Shown here: in pieces, positions 26,463-34,414 of the stretch | How positions within the stretch are numbered: the stretch's first letter is position 1 | Layout: every line of letters begins with the position of its first letter | DNA from: Gammaproteobacteria bacterium | Lineage (GTDB): Bacteria > Pseudomonadota > Gammaproteobacteria > Pseudomonadales > Pseudohongiellaceae | Length of the DNA stretch: 64,000 nt | Reading direction: 5' to 3' | NCBI GenBank assembly: GCA_021773355.1 | Contig: JAJFKE010000031.1 | Coordinates: 124,001-188,000 of the forward strand | Notes under the pieces: model-generated | Told to the model about the DNA's origin: nothing | Seen by the model: the letters and a program-made list of their open reading frames with translations, nothing else | The model's database searches: none | Position numbers and translations under genes: made by a program

Positions 26463-27419
26463 CTATAAACTGCCGATGGTTTGAAACCTGGGAGCGTCCA
26501 CGGTTAGCTGTGCGGCCCTAACAGGATCTAACACACAGCAAAGAGCACGAACCATCGGCACGTTTATTTCCTGATTGATCATCTTCGTGTGGACGAGATT
26601 TGGTCTATCGTTTATCTCGATGACGACCGTTGATAAGTCAGTTCTAACCAGAACATCAACTCCGAATAGGCAGTAAGTATGAGCCTTCTCAAATTTCATC
26701 AAATTTGAGAAGGCGGAAAAAACAACACCAATATTCAGCCCTATATTTCTCATCACCTGCTCAAAATCGGGATGCTTTTTAAAGCATAATAATTGAACCG
26801 GGCCATCCGCATCCATATAACTACTGTGCTCAAAGTGAACCAGTGGGTCTTGGCTGTGCCGGTCGTAAACTGCACCGTGCAATACACAAATGCAGTCAGC
26901 AAATAAAAATAACTTCCCCTTGTTCACCAACACATAAGCTCGAAGTGTAAACTTCCTGTTATCCATTAGTGCGAGATCCTGAACTGCTTCTTGAATAATG
27001 TAACCGAAACTAAAATTCTCGGAAATTTGTTCGCGAGTAACTACTTTTATCCCTCTTCCTGCGGTCGCCATCGGGTCTTTTATAAACCACAATGAACCCG
27101 GTTCGTCCGGCACATCAATATCATCAAAGTAGACTCTGGGGTACGCCATTCCTGCATCCGACAGAATCGTTGCCATCTGCCCTTTGTTGTCAAGCGGTAT
27201 GGTTCGCTGTCTGTCAATAAGAGTAAACCCGATAGTCGCTTGCTGCGGCGGGATCTTTCCGCCATATTGATCAAAATAAAGAAGGTCTATATGGCGATCA
27301 CCTTCTCTATATAAACGTCCTCCTAGTGGTTCCAGCGCCTGCTTGAATATTGCGGACCCTCGGTTGCTAAAGTAGATAAATTCTGTCTTCTGGGCTTCCA
27401 AATCATTGCTACCATTCAT
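26463..27419 (-). CDS. Tubulin-tyrosine-ligase-like ATP-grasp protein
   Basis: A 318-aa ATP-grasp ligase of the TTL type. Visible elements are LWFIKDPMATAGRGIKVV (ATP-binding loop, about residues 109-126), IIQEAVQDLALMDNRKFTLRAYVLV (the Q-x-n-RKF-x-R-x-Y core), and the metal/nucleotide site YCLFGVDVLVR followed by VVIEINDRPNLVH. Eukaryotic TTL enzymes ligate amino acids to protein C-termini, while bacterial TTL-like proteins are uncharacterised and may add amino acids to peptides or proteins. It stands alone, divergent from xseA. The substrate is unknown. Confidence 0.78.
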   Translation of the reverse strand: MNGSNDLEAQKTEFIYFSNRGSAIFKQALEPLGGRLYREGDRHIDLLYFDQYGGKIPPQQATIGFTLIDRQRTIPLDNKGQMATILSDAGMAYPRVYFDDIDVPDEPGSLWFIKDPMATAGRGIKVVTREQISENFSFGYIIQEAVQDLALMDNRKFTLRAYVLVNKGKLFLFADCICVLHGAVYDRHSQDPLVHFEHSSYMDADGPVQLLCFKKHPDFEQVMRNIGLNIGVVFSAFSNLMKFEKAHTYCLFGVDVLVRTDLSTVVIEINDRPNLVHTKMINQEINVPMVRALCCVLDPVRAAQLTVDAPRFQTIGSL

Positions 27420-27548
27420 AATGGCGAGTCATCAGTTGTAGGTGATAAGTTTATTTATCCAGGAGCTTAACCTCGACCGATTCTCTATTGCAAATAGACT
27501 CGCGGCTAGAAGCTATCGATTCGGGTAGTGCTAGGGTAGTATTAGCCT

Positions 27549-28934
27549 ATGCATTATACCAACCCCCAAAAAAATCCCTACGATCGCGAAAATGCCGATA
27601 ACATTCTGTCGGTTAGCAGCCTCAATCGTATGGCCCGCTCACTACTTGAAAGTAATTTTCCGGCGGTGATTGTTGAGGGAGAAATATCAAATTTTGCCGT
27701 ACCGGCGTCAGGACATTGGTATCTGACTTTAAAAGACAAATCCGCCCAGGTACGCTGCGCCATGTTTGTAAACCGTAATCGAATGGTTCGATTCAAGCCG
27801 GAGAACGGTAAGCAAGTTATAGTCAAGGGGCGCCTTAGCATTTATGAAGGCCGCGGTGATTACCAACTCTTACTCGATGGCATGGAAGAGGCTGGCGATG
27901 GTGCGCTGCAGCGAGCGTTTGAGCAGCTAAAGGCCAAACTGCTGGCAGAAGGCCTGTTTGCCGATGAGTATAAGCAGAAAATCCAAACGCGTTATAAGCA
28001 TATTGGAGTAATCACCTCCGCAACCGGTGCTGCGGTACAAGACATCCTCAGTGTGTTTGCCAGGCGTTTCCCGTCCACCCGCATCACTCTGCTGCCGGTT
28101 GCAGTCCAGGGCAAAGAGGCCACCGATGAAATAGTAAATGCCATTCAAACCGCCAATCGACTTGCCAAAAAACTCGGTCTACAGGCTTTAATTGTAGGCC
28201 GCGGCGGCGGTTCCCTGGAAGATCTACAAGCCTTTAATGAAGAGCGTGTCGCTAGAGCAATATTCTCTAGCGACTTACCGGTCTGCAGTGCCGTTGGCCA
28301 TGAGGTCGATTTCACTGTTGCGGATTTCGTAGCAGACTTAAGGGCCCCCACTCCTTCTGCCGCTGCCGAGCAGATGAGTCCAGATCAGCAAGACTATTTC
28401 GAGCTGTTGTTCACCTATAAGGCGAAATTCCTAAGCGTCATTAAGCAAGTCCTCAAGCAAGGGGAAAAACATCTAAGCTGGCTAGGCAAACAACTGAAAC
28501 GTCCAGATCGGCGACTACAGGAACAGGCACAAAACCTGGACCGGCTGGAGACTGGCTTGATAAGATCGATCTCTAAGCAAATCGCAACGCAGAAAACTGA
28601 ATTGGCACAGCTACGACGTAGTATGTTAGCTAGCTCACCGGCACAACTCCTAATTCGTAGCAATTTACAAATAGGAGCTGCCGGCAATAGGCTGCAACAA
28701 TCCATGCAATCAGTGCTAGCCGCTCGGCAGTCTAACTTAGCAGAGCTAAGCCGCAGTTTGAATTCGGTCAGCCCTCTCAACACGCTGGCGAGGGGTTACA
28801 GTATTACCTACGATACCTCATCCAAAGTTATTCGTTCGAGTGACGATGTAAAACCAGGAGCTACAATTATTTCCAGATTGGGCAAGGGCGAAATCAGCTC
28901 AGTAGTCAAATCCATCTCAACTAAAAAATTCTAA
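27549..28934 (+). CDS. xseA: Exodeoxyribonuclease VII large subunit
   Basis: A 461-aa product, the normal length. An N-terminal OB-fold (YLTLKDKSAQVRCAMF, KQVIVKGRLSIYEGRGDYQL) is followed by the catalytic domain with GVITSATGAAVQDIL, IVGRGGGSLEDLQAFNEE and SAVGHEVDFTVADFVADLRAPTPSAAAE, all family signatures, and a long C-terminal coiled coil. With XseB it degrades single-stranded DNA to short oligonucleotides. The gene is followed 10 nt later by the M23 peptidase gene, so the two are likely cotranscribed. Confidence 0.97.
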   Translation: MHYTNPQKNPYDRENADNILSVSSLNRMARSLLESNFPAVIVEGEISNFAVPASGHWYLTLKDKSAQVRCAMFVNRNRMVRFKPENGKQVIVKGRLSIYEGRGDYQLLLDGMEEAGDGALQRAFEQLKAKLLAEGLFADEYKQKIQTRYKHIGVITSATGAAVQDILSVFARRFPSTRITLLPVAVQGKEATDEIVNAIQTANRLAKKLGLQALIVGRGGGSLEDLQAFNEERVARAIFSSDLPVCSAVGHEVDFTVADFVADLRAPTPSAAAEQMSPDQQDYFELLFTYKAKFLSVIKQVLKQGEKHLSWLGKQLKRPDRRLQEQAQNLDRLETGLIRSISKQIATQKTELAQLRRSMLASSPAQLLIRSNLQIGAAGNRLQQSMQSVLAARQSNLAELSRSLNSVSPLNTLARGYSITYDTSSKVIRSSDDVKPGATIISRLGKGEISSVVKSISTKKF

Positions 28935-28944
28935 GAGATCGATC

Positions 28945-29778
28945 ATGAAATATTTTGAAGCCATTGCAATATTTACATTCTTTCTTTTGCTGACCGGATT
29001 GGCACAAGCACAAGTTGGAGTTAGTAGCTTACCGCAATCTTCAATGGTGCCCGGAGGTATTGCAGTTATCCCCACAGGTGTTGAAGCGGTGGAGGGAATT
29101 TTCAAGGATCAGCGCATAACTCTAGCTAACTATAACAATCAGCAATATGCGATTATCGGAATTCCTCTAAACTCTAGCATCGGTTCCCATCAGTTCTCTC
29201 TCAAACGCGCAAATGGCACTACCGAAACACTGCAATTCAAAATAGAAGACAAAGAGTACGTAGAACAGCATTTGACGATTAGCAATAACCGACAAGTGAA
29301 CCCTAACGCAGAAGATATGGTCAGAATTAATCGAGAAAGCGCAGAGATGAACCTGGCCTTCTCCAGCTGGAATGACTCGCTCACACCAGTTTTTAGTATG
29401 CATGCGCCTGTGGATGGAATTCGAAGCAGCTCATTCGGTCTTAAACGTTTTTTTAACGGACAGGCCCGCAGTCCTCATTCGGGAATGGATATCGCTGCTG
29501 ACGAAGAAGAGCCAATTTTAGCTCCTGCGCCGGGCGTGATTCTTACCACGGGCAACTATTTTTTCAACGGGAACACAATCATTCTCGATCATGGCCATGG
29601 ATTGATAAGCCTGTACTGTCACATGAACACGATAGATGTAGAGCCAGGAACTCGAGTAGAAACCGGGGAACAAATTGGCAGAGTGGGGCAAACAGGGCGC
29701 GTTACCGGCCCTCACCTTCACTGGAGTATTAACCTGAACAACACTCGAGTCGACCCAGCCTTGTTCCTGGTCGACTAA
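28945..29778 (+). CDS. Secreted M23-family (LytM-type) metallopeptidase
   Basis: A 277-aa protein with a signal peptide (IFTFFLLLTGLAQAQ), an N-terminal beta domain with GGIAVIPTGVEAVEGIF, and a C-terminal LytM domain. The zinc ligands are intact: His and Asp in SPHSGMDIA, and the final H-x-H in GPHLHWSI, with the catalytic His in GLISLYCHMN. It is expected to cut peptidoglycan cross-links in the periplasm or to act in cell-wall remodelling. It follows xseA by 10 nt. Confidence 0.93.
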   Translation: MKYFEAIAIFTFFLLLTGLAQAQVGVSSLPQSSMVPGGIAVIPTGVEAVEGIFKDQRITLANYNNQQYAIIGIPLNSSIGSHQFSLKRANGTTETLQFKIEDKEYVEQHLTISNNRQVNPNAEDMVRINRESAEMNLAFSSWNDSLTPVFSMHAPVDGIRSSSFGLKRFFNGQARSPHSGMDIAADEEEPILAPAPGVILTTGNYFFNGNTIILDHGHGLISLYCHMNTIDVEPGTRVETGEQIGRVGQTGRVTGPHLHWSINLNNTRVDPALFLVD

Positions 29779-30071
29779 AATACCCTTCACAATTTTATAT
29801 ACCTGCAACCAACTATTTTCCTATCCCATTGGCCCTGTGTGAAATTTTAGCTTGCCGACAAGTTCTTTAGAAACGGACTGGTAATTCCAATGATGCTCTA
29901 GAGAACCTCTCAAGCACGGTTAACAACCAAGTCCATTTTTTATTGGCTCACTGCTACTAATCCCTTCGTCAGAACCTAGCGAGCCCCGCACTTTGTCCCA
30001 AACCCTATGAAAAACGAAGTATCGCTGATATCCAAACAGCAGAAAATCAGATTAGCCAGAGTGCCAAAATT

Positions 30072-30194
30072 GGTCAGCATTGACCCTTATGGGTCAGAAA
30101 ACTACAATTCATGCAGTGTAGGTTTTTTCTACAAACTTTTTTTATTTCAGTAGCTTAGCTAAGAGTTGGAGATTCGCGGGTCAAAATAGGGTCA
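30072..30194. promoter_or_regulatory. Cluster of GGTCA/TGACC half-sites (possible operators)
   Basis: GGTCA (30072-30076) faces TGACCC (30081-30086), which pairs with GGGTCA (30091-30096) as a perfect 6-bp inverted repeat. Two direct copies GGGTCAA at 30178 and 30189 are 11 bp apart, one helical turn. Repeated half-sites in both orientations within 125 bp suggest a regulator-binding region, but no regulator is identified. Confidence 0.3.
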
Positions 30195-30238
30195 ACATTG
30201 AAATGATAGTGTGAAACAGCTAACACAATGATAATAGA

Positions 30239-30349
30239 ATGGGTTTGCTTGGTATCGAAAATGCTTATGATCTCTTAGTGGATCAAAGCGAATCTCGCCA
30301 AGTCGATCTGACTCTAGATACCCTGGTGTTATCTGGATTAGATGATTAG
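30239..30349 (+). CDS. Possible 36-aa small protein
   Basis: An ATG-initiated frame encodes a 36-residue acidic peptide starting MGLLGIENAYDLLVD and ending VLSGLDD. It has no recognisable family and no strong ribosome-binding site. It is noted because its composition looks protein-like and it sits 50 nt before the DUF3307 gene. It may be chance. Confidence 0.2.
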   Translation: MGLLGIENAYDLLVDQSESRQVDLTLDTLVLSGLDD

Positions 30350-30399
30350 CAAGGCTCACCTATACTCTATAATAACTACGCTTTGCTAAAGGAAGTTAC

Positions 30400-30735
30400 A
30401 TGCTATTACTTGAAAATCTTTTCATGCTGATCTTTGGCCATGCACTCGCTGACTTTGTGTTACAGCCCGATGCTATGGGATACGGTAAAAATCGCAATGA
30501 CAAGATACACGATACAGAGCATAGCTTATTTCCCGTCTGGTATTACTGGCTCACTGCCCATGCCTTAGTTCACGGTGGTGTGGTCTACATGATTACCAAT
30601 AACATCTGGCTAGGCATTTTCGAAACTGTAGTTCATTGGATCACCGATTTCGCCAAGTGCGAGGGCTGGATTGGCATGCATCAGGACCAGGGCGTTCATA
30701 TCGGCTGCAAGGTCGCCTACACTTTCTTCCTCTAA
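30400..30735 (+). CDS. DUF3307-family membrane protein
   Basis: A 111-aa protein with about three hydrophobic segments. HALADFVLQPDAMGYGK at residues 14-30 is the conserved DUF3307 start, and ETVVHWITDFAKCEGWIGMHQDQGVHIG gives the conserved His, Asp and DQ-x2-H positions. The function of this family is not established. A GGAAG site precedes the ATG. The next gene on the same strand begins 134 nt downstream. Confidence 0.7.
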   Translation: MLLLENLFMLIFGHALADFVLQPDAMGYGKNRNDKIHDTEHSLFPVWYYWLTAHALVHGGVVYMITNNIWLGIFETVVHWITDFAKCEGWIGMHQDQGVHIGCKVAYTFFL

Positions 30736-30869
30736 TAGAGGCCACGCCTGAACCCCACCAGTACAACTCAGAGCAAGCCTTGTAGCCTCATTCTTGTTTG
30801 ACTCACTGCGCCCAGACGTTATAGTAAGGGCCTGCAAACCCTCTATTTTAAACAAGGTAATCAAGATTG

Positions 30870-31580
30870 ATGAGCAAGAGAGAAGAGCAAAGAAAGCGCA
30901 GAGAAGAGAAGCAGCTAGCCGCAAAAAGCAGACAGAAAACGCAAAAACTGATGCTGAAAATAGGCATGTTTGGTGTAGCCCCAATTCTAGTATTACTGAC
31001 CCTTTACACACTTTTCAGTCAGGGCCCTACCTATTCCACTGTGGAAATTGCCGAGACCGATCACGTTCGCGGCACGGCGGCCACTCCAGTTAGTATTGTT
31101 GTGTATGCAGATTTTCAGTGCCCTGCCTGCGCCACCGAGCATGAAACCATGACTCGCATCTGGCCCAATTTACGCAATAAAGCACATCTGGTATTCCGAC
31201 ACTTCCCTATCACAACCTCACATCCCCATTCGTGGACGGCATCACTGTATGCCGAGGCTGCGGGAAAACAGGACCGGTTTTGGGAAATGCACGATTATCT
31301 ATTTGCTACCCAAGCCATCTGGGCTGGAATGTCCAATGTAGATTCGGAATTCGACAGCTACGCACTGGAACTCAATCTGGACTTGGATCGTTTACATGCT
31401 GATATTGAATCCGACGAGGTGGTACAAAAGCTACGCAGCGATCAACGCGGCGGTAATTCTTCCGGCGTACGCTCTACACCAGCTGTATTTATCAACGGCA
31501 GGATAGTAGCCCAGCCAAGCGCAGAGCGAATCATAGAAGTAGTGGAAGAAGAATTTGCCGAGTCGGAATCTGCCGATTAG
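30870..31580 (+). CDS. Membrane-anchored DsbA-like thioredoxin-fold protein
   Basis: About 236 aa. A basic, helical cytoplasmic N-terminus (MSKREEQRKRREEKQ) precedes one membrane segment (IGMFGVAPILVLLTLYTLF) and a periplasmic DsbA/thioredoxin-like domain. The active site is FQCPACATEH (CPAC), and the cis-Pro loop is GVRSTPAVFING. Members act as thiol oxidoreductases in disulfide formation. The ATG at 30870 is preferred to the overlapping TTG one codon earlier. It is convergent with the amidotransferase gene. Confidence 0.88.
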   Translation: MSKREEQRKRREEKQLAAKSRQKTQKLMLKIGMFGVAPILVLLTLYTLFSQGPTYSTVEIAETDHVRGTAATPVSIVVYADFQCPACATEHETMTRIWPNLRNKAHLVFRHFPITTSHPHSWTASLYAEAAGKQDRFWEMHDYLFATQAIWAGMSNVDSEFDSYALELNLDLDRLHADIESDEVVQKLRSDQRGGNSSGVRSTPAVFINGRIVAQPSAERIIEVVEEEFAESESAD

Positions 31581-31595
31581 GACGAAGACATGAAG

Positions 31596-32339
31596 CTAGG
31601 CGAGCTGTTTGGCCAGCACGGCTGAGTCTTGCACTATTTCGATAAAGCGTTTGAGCAGTTCCGCTGACTGTGGTGTCTCTTCCACCCTCGAGAGCAATTG
31701 CTCAACATCTAAACCTTCTGCAGCAATGGTCTCGCTTCGCTCTTGAATATAAGCTCTCAAGATGCCGGCCGAGAACTCGGGGTGGAATTGCACGCCCCAA
31801 GTTGTCTTGCCTAACCTGAAAGCATGATGCGGCTCGAAACTATTCTTTGCCAGCAACACTGCCTGCTGCGGTAGCCGCAATACCGACTGCTGATGGGAAA
31901 CCTGTACCTCAAATTGCTTCGTCGTGCCCTGGAATAATGGGTCCGATGCCGACGCGGCAGTGAGGGTAATTCCAAAGGTACCGATCTCCCTTCCCATAGG
32001 ATGAAATCCGACCTCCCCCGCAAAAGCCCAAGCTAACAGTTGATGTCCATAGCACACACCGAGAATCGGCAGCTGTCTGGCCTGTGCGGCCTGCAAATAG
32101 TCGGCCGCAGTAAAATTCCATGGAGCAAGATCGGTCACATAGGCCGCTGATCCGGTGATAATGATACCGGCAATTTCATCCAAATCAGGCAGTGCCTGGT
32201 GCTGATCAATAGCACAGCAAATAAATAATTTTGCATCCTGCCCTGAACCCCGAATAAACCAATGCTCGAAATCCTCCCCGGCAGCCAACAAACTCAAAAT
32301 TGTGGTCCCGGTCTTCATAATTAGTATTTTTTTGCTCAT
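31596..32339 (-). CDS. Class I glutamine amidotransferase-like protein
   Basis: A 247-aa stand-alone class I GATase domain. The nucleophile motif is ILGVCYGHQLLAWA, and the His/Glu pair lies in TWGVQFHPEFSAGIL, with GIIITGSAAYV as the oxyanion region. Such proteins are often annotated as GMP-synthase-like, although no synthase partner domain is present. Related stand-alone enzymes hydrolyse gamma-glutamyl compounds. It is divergent from the DoxX gene, and its substrate is not deducible. Confidence 0.85.
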   Translation of the reverse strand: MSKKILIMKTGTTILSLLAAGEDFEHWFIRGSGQDAKLFICCAIDQHQALPDLDEIAGIIITGSAAYVTDLAPWNFTAADYLQAAQARQLPILGVCYGHQLLAWAFAGEVGFHPMGREIGTFGITLTAASASDPLFQGTTKQFEVQVSHQQSVLRLPQQAVLLAKNSFEPHHAFRLGKTTWGVQFHPEFSAGILRAYIQERSETIAAEGLDVEQLLSRVEETPQSAELLKRFIEIVQDSAVLAKQLA

Positions 32340-32469
32340 TTACTTCTCATCTACGATCTCAGCCTGGCTGGTGAAGATTGCGTCAAGTTATTGCAATTTG
32401 CAGGTTCTTGAAACAAGATTCAATAGCGATTGGAATCCCCTGAATAAACGCATAGGAAAGGCTGCGACT

Positions 32470-32970
32470 ATGATCGGCAAAATCAATTCCTTATTTAACG
32501 GAATGGCAGAAAACTCCAAAGAATGGACCTGGACCCTGTTTCGGGTCATCACTGCTGCCATGTTTATGACCCATGGTTTTACAAAGTTATTTGGCGAAAA
32601 CCCGCAGCCCATGATGGGCGGGGGCGTAACATCGATCAATATCGGTGAATTGATTTCATGGCCAATTCCCATGGAAATCAATGCCTTATTCATCACCGGC
32701 ATCATCGAGTTTTTTGGTGGCCTGCTAATCCTCATCGGCCTTTGGACACATTTCGCGGCACTATTTGCAGTATTCATCATGATAATGGCCTATCTGACTG
32801 CCCATCTTGCCTGGTTTCCAACCCTTAACCGTGGCGAACTGGCGGCAATGTATATTTTTGCCTTTCTTGTAATTTTCTCCTTCGGACCCGGCCCCCATAG
32901 CGCGGACACATGGCTCTCAATCCGGCGCCAGAAAAAGCGCAAGGACAAAATGGACGCCAACAGGCTGTAA
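32470..32970 (+). CDS. DoxX-family membrane protein
   Basis: About 166 aa with four transmembrane helices. WTLFRVITAAMFMTHGFTKLFGENP and the IEFFGGLLILIGLWTHFAAL segment are typical of DoxX proteins. DoxX relatives occur as subunits of thiosulfate:quinone oxidoreductase and as stress-related membrane proteins, and here there is no partner gene. The start at 32470 follows AGGAAAGG, and an in-frame extension reaching into the neighbouring divergent gene is rejected. Confidence 0.82.
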   Translation: MIGKINSLFNGMAENSKEWTWTLFRVITAAMFMTHGFTKLFGENPQPMMGGGVTSINIGELISWPIPMEINALFITGIIEFFGGLLILIGLWTHFAALFAVFIMIMAYLTAHLAWFPTLNRGELAAMYIFAFLVIFSFGPGPHSADTWLSIRRQKKRKDKMDANRL

Positions 32971-33166
32971 GAATCGGGTTGAAATAGGCTTCCAAGGCCG
33001 TTTCTTCGGTACGCGCCCTTTGCTATATTAGGTCCTTGACTGCCAGGACTCTGACTTTATTCGTGATGGTATGCGCTTGGCTAATCGAGCCCTGTAACAT
33101 CGACTAGCTGCAAACCGAGATATTGATTTTTCGAGTATGCCACTAAGTAGGACAAGGAAAATAACA

Positions 33167-34102
33167 ATGAAAACTATGAATCTGACTAGCAAGATCATCT
33201 GCAGCTTTTTATCCTGCCTTTCGCTTTCCCTGCTCACCCTATCGGCAGCATCAGCACAGGATGCTGCGGAACCCGGACGCTATCGCCCGCAAGGGAGAGA
33301 ATTCGCCCGTGACATTGGGCGTGAATACGGTGAAGCCCTGTACGAAGTTAGAACCTATGATCCAGAACCGAATGTAGCAGAATTCGCCGGCGCCACCATT
33401 TTCTATCCACTGACCCTAAGCTTCGCCGCACCGTCAGGCGCTGTGGTTCTGGTCCCTGGATATACTGCCACACAAGAAAACTATGATTGGTGGGGTCCGG
33501 CCCTGGCCTCTCTAGGTATCGTCGTTATGATTATCGATACCAACGATCCAAGAGATACTTTTCAGCCAAGAAAAGCAGCACACATCGCGGCCGTAGAATT
33601 TCTAAAGAGTGAAAACAATAATAGTGATAGTCCAATCAGCGGCAAAATCGATACTAGCAAGTTGGCGATCATCGGGCATTCGCTAGGCGGCGGGGCCGCC
33701 CTTGCAGCGGCTGAGGAACTGGGTAGTGAAATAAAAGCCGTAATACCATTAATGCCCTACTGCTGTGAGCTTGGCCAATCATTCGACGGTGACTATAGCG
33801 GTCTTACCGTTCCAACTTTGATAATTGCAAGCAGCGAAGACACGGTTGCTCCACCTGCTACCCATGCTCGTCTTCTGTATGATTCTATTGCCGACAGCAC
33901 CAGCAAGGCCTATCTTGAGTTTGCCGCCGGAACCCATAACTTACCCACAAACGGCGGCACGGATTTGGCGAGTCAGGCCCGTTTCACTTTTGCCTGGTTA
34001 AAACTGCAGATGGATGGGAATCCGGCATTCGCTGCAAGTTTCACTGGCACATTAAGTGATGAGCTTGATGCCAAAATTACGAGACTTGATAGCAACCAAT
34101 AA
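33167..34102 (+). CDS. Secreted PET-hydrolase/cutinase-like alpha/beta hydrolase
   Basis: About 311 aa with a signal peptide ending near AASAQ. The mature domain follows the bacterial cutinase/PET-hydrolase pattern: VPGYTATQENYDWWGPALAS (oxyanion Tyr99 and the WWGP block), MIIDTNDPRD, SPISGKIDTSKLAIIGHSLGGG (nucleophile Ser172), VPTLIIASSEDTVAPPATHA (Asp225) and AGTHN (His257). Relative to IsPETase as recalled, the Trp of the substrate cleft is Tyr198 (LMPYCC) and the residue after Ser is Leu. No C-terminal disulfide Cys pair is seen. The start at 33167 follows AAGGAAA. It probably hydrolyses esters or polyesters outside the cytoplasm; activity on synthetic polyester is not established. Confidence 0.82.
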   Translation: MKTMNLTSKIICSFLSCLSLSLLTLSAASAQDAAEPGRYRPQGREFARDIGREYGEALYEVRTYDPEPNVAEFAGATIFYPLTLSFAAPSGAVVLVPGYTATQENYDWWGPALASLGIVVMIIDTNDPRDTFQPRKAAHIAAVEFLKSENNNSDSPISGKIDTSKLAIIGHSLGGGAALAAAEELGSEIKAVIPLMPYCCELGQSFDGDYSGLTVPTLIIASSEDTVAPPATHARLLYDSIADSTSKAYLEFAAGTHNLPTNGGTDLASQARFTFAWLKLQMDGNPAFAASFTGTLSDELDAKITRLDSNQ

Positions 34103-34171
34103 TTGTCAGGCAGAGTTTTCAGCCGCGTTGGCTGTATTAGATCAGAGAGGTTGAAAACAAGCAGACTAAAT

Positions 34172-34201
34172 AGAGACTAGGCCCATTTGTGCTTAGTCTC
34201 T
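34172..34201 (+). terminator. Hairpin downstream of the cutinase-like gene
   Basis: The inverted repeat AGAGACTA / TAGTCTCT (34172-34179, 34194-34201) lies about 70 nt after the stop. The following T content is low, so it could be a weak terminator or a 3' stabilising hairpin. The rest of the interval to 34414 holds only promoter-type AT-rich sequence. Confidence 0.4.
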
Positions 34202-34414
34202 AACACGCAAACTCCTGCTGTATTATTGCAAACCTGATTTTAGATTCTAGCAACCGGTAATCACAAGATCGGCACAGCATTCCAGCTTGGAATTGGCAGT
34301 ATCACCGTGGATCAATAATAAAAATAAGTAATAAGCATTAATGTTCTCAATGGCTTCCCCGCCGACTAAGAATTCGATTAGCCTTGCCATATAAAAACCT
34401 AGGAGAGTAGGTTC

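Larger units (their letters stand above)
29779..30399. other. 621-nt intergenic region between the M23 peptidase and DUF3307 genes
   Basis: No confident gene is seen. It holds a cluster of GGTCA-type half-sites near 30072-30194 and one small open frame at 30239-30349, both listed separately. No tRNA, MITE terminal repeat or intrinsic terminator was recognised. Confidence 0.5.

Noticed and set aside
32302..32469. Long N-terminal extension of the DoxX frame
   Set aside because: It overlaps the start of the divergent amidotransferase gene. DoxX homology begins after the ATG at 32470, which has a good ribosome-binding site.
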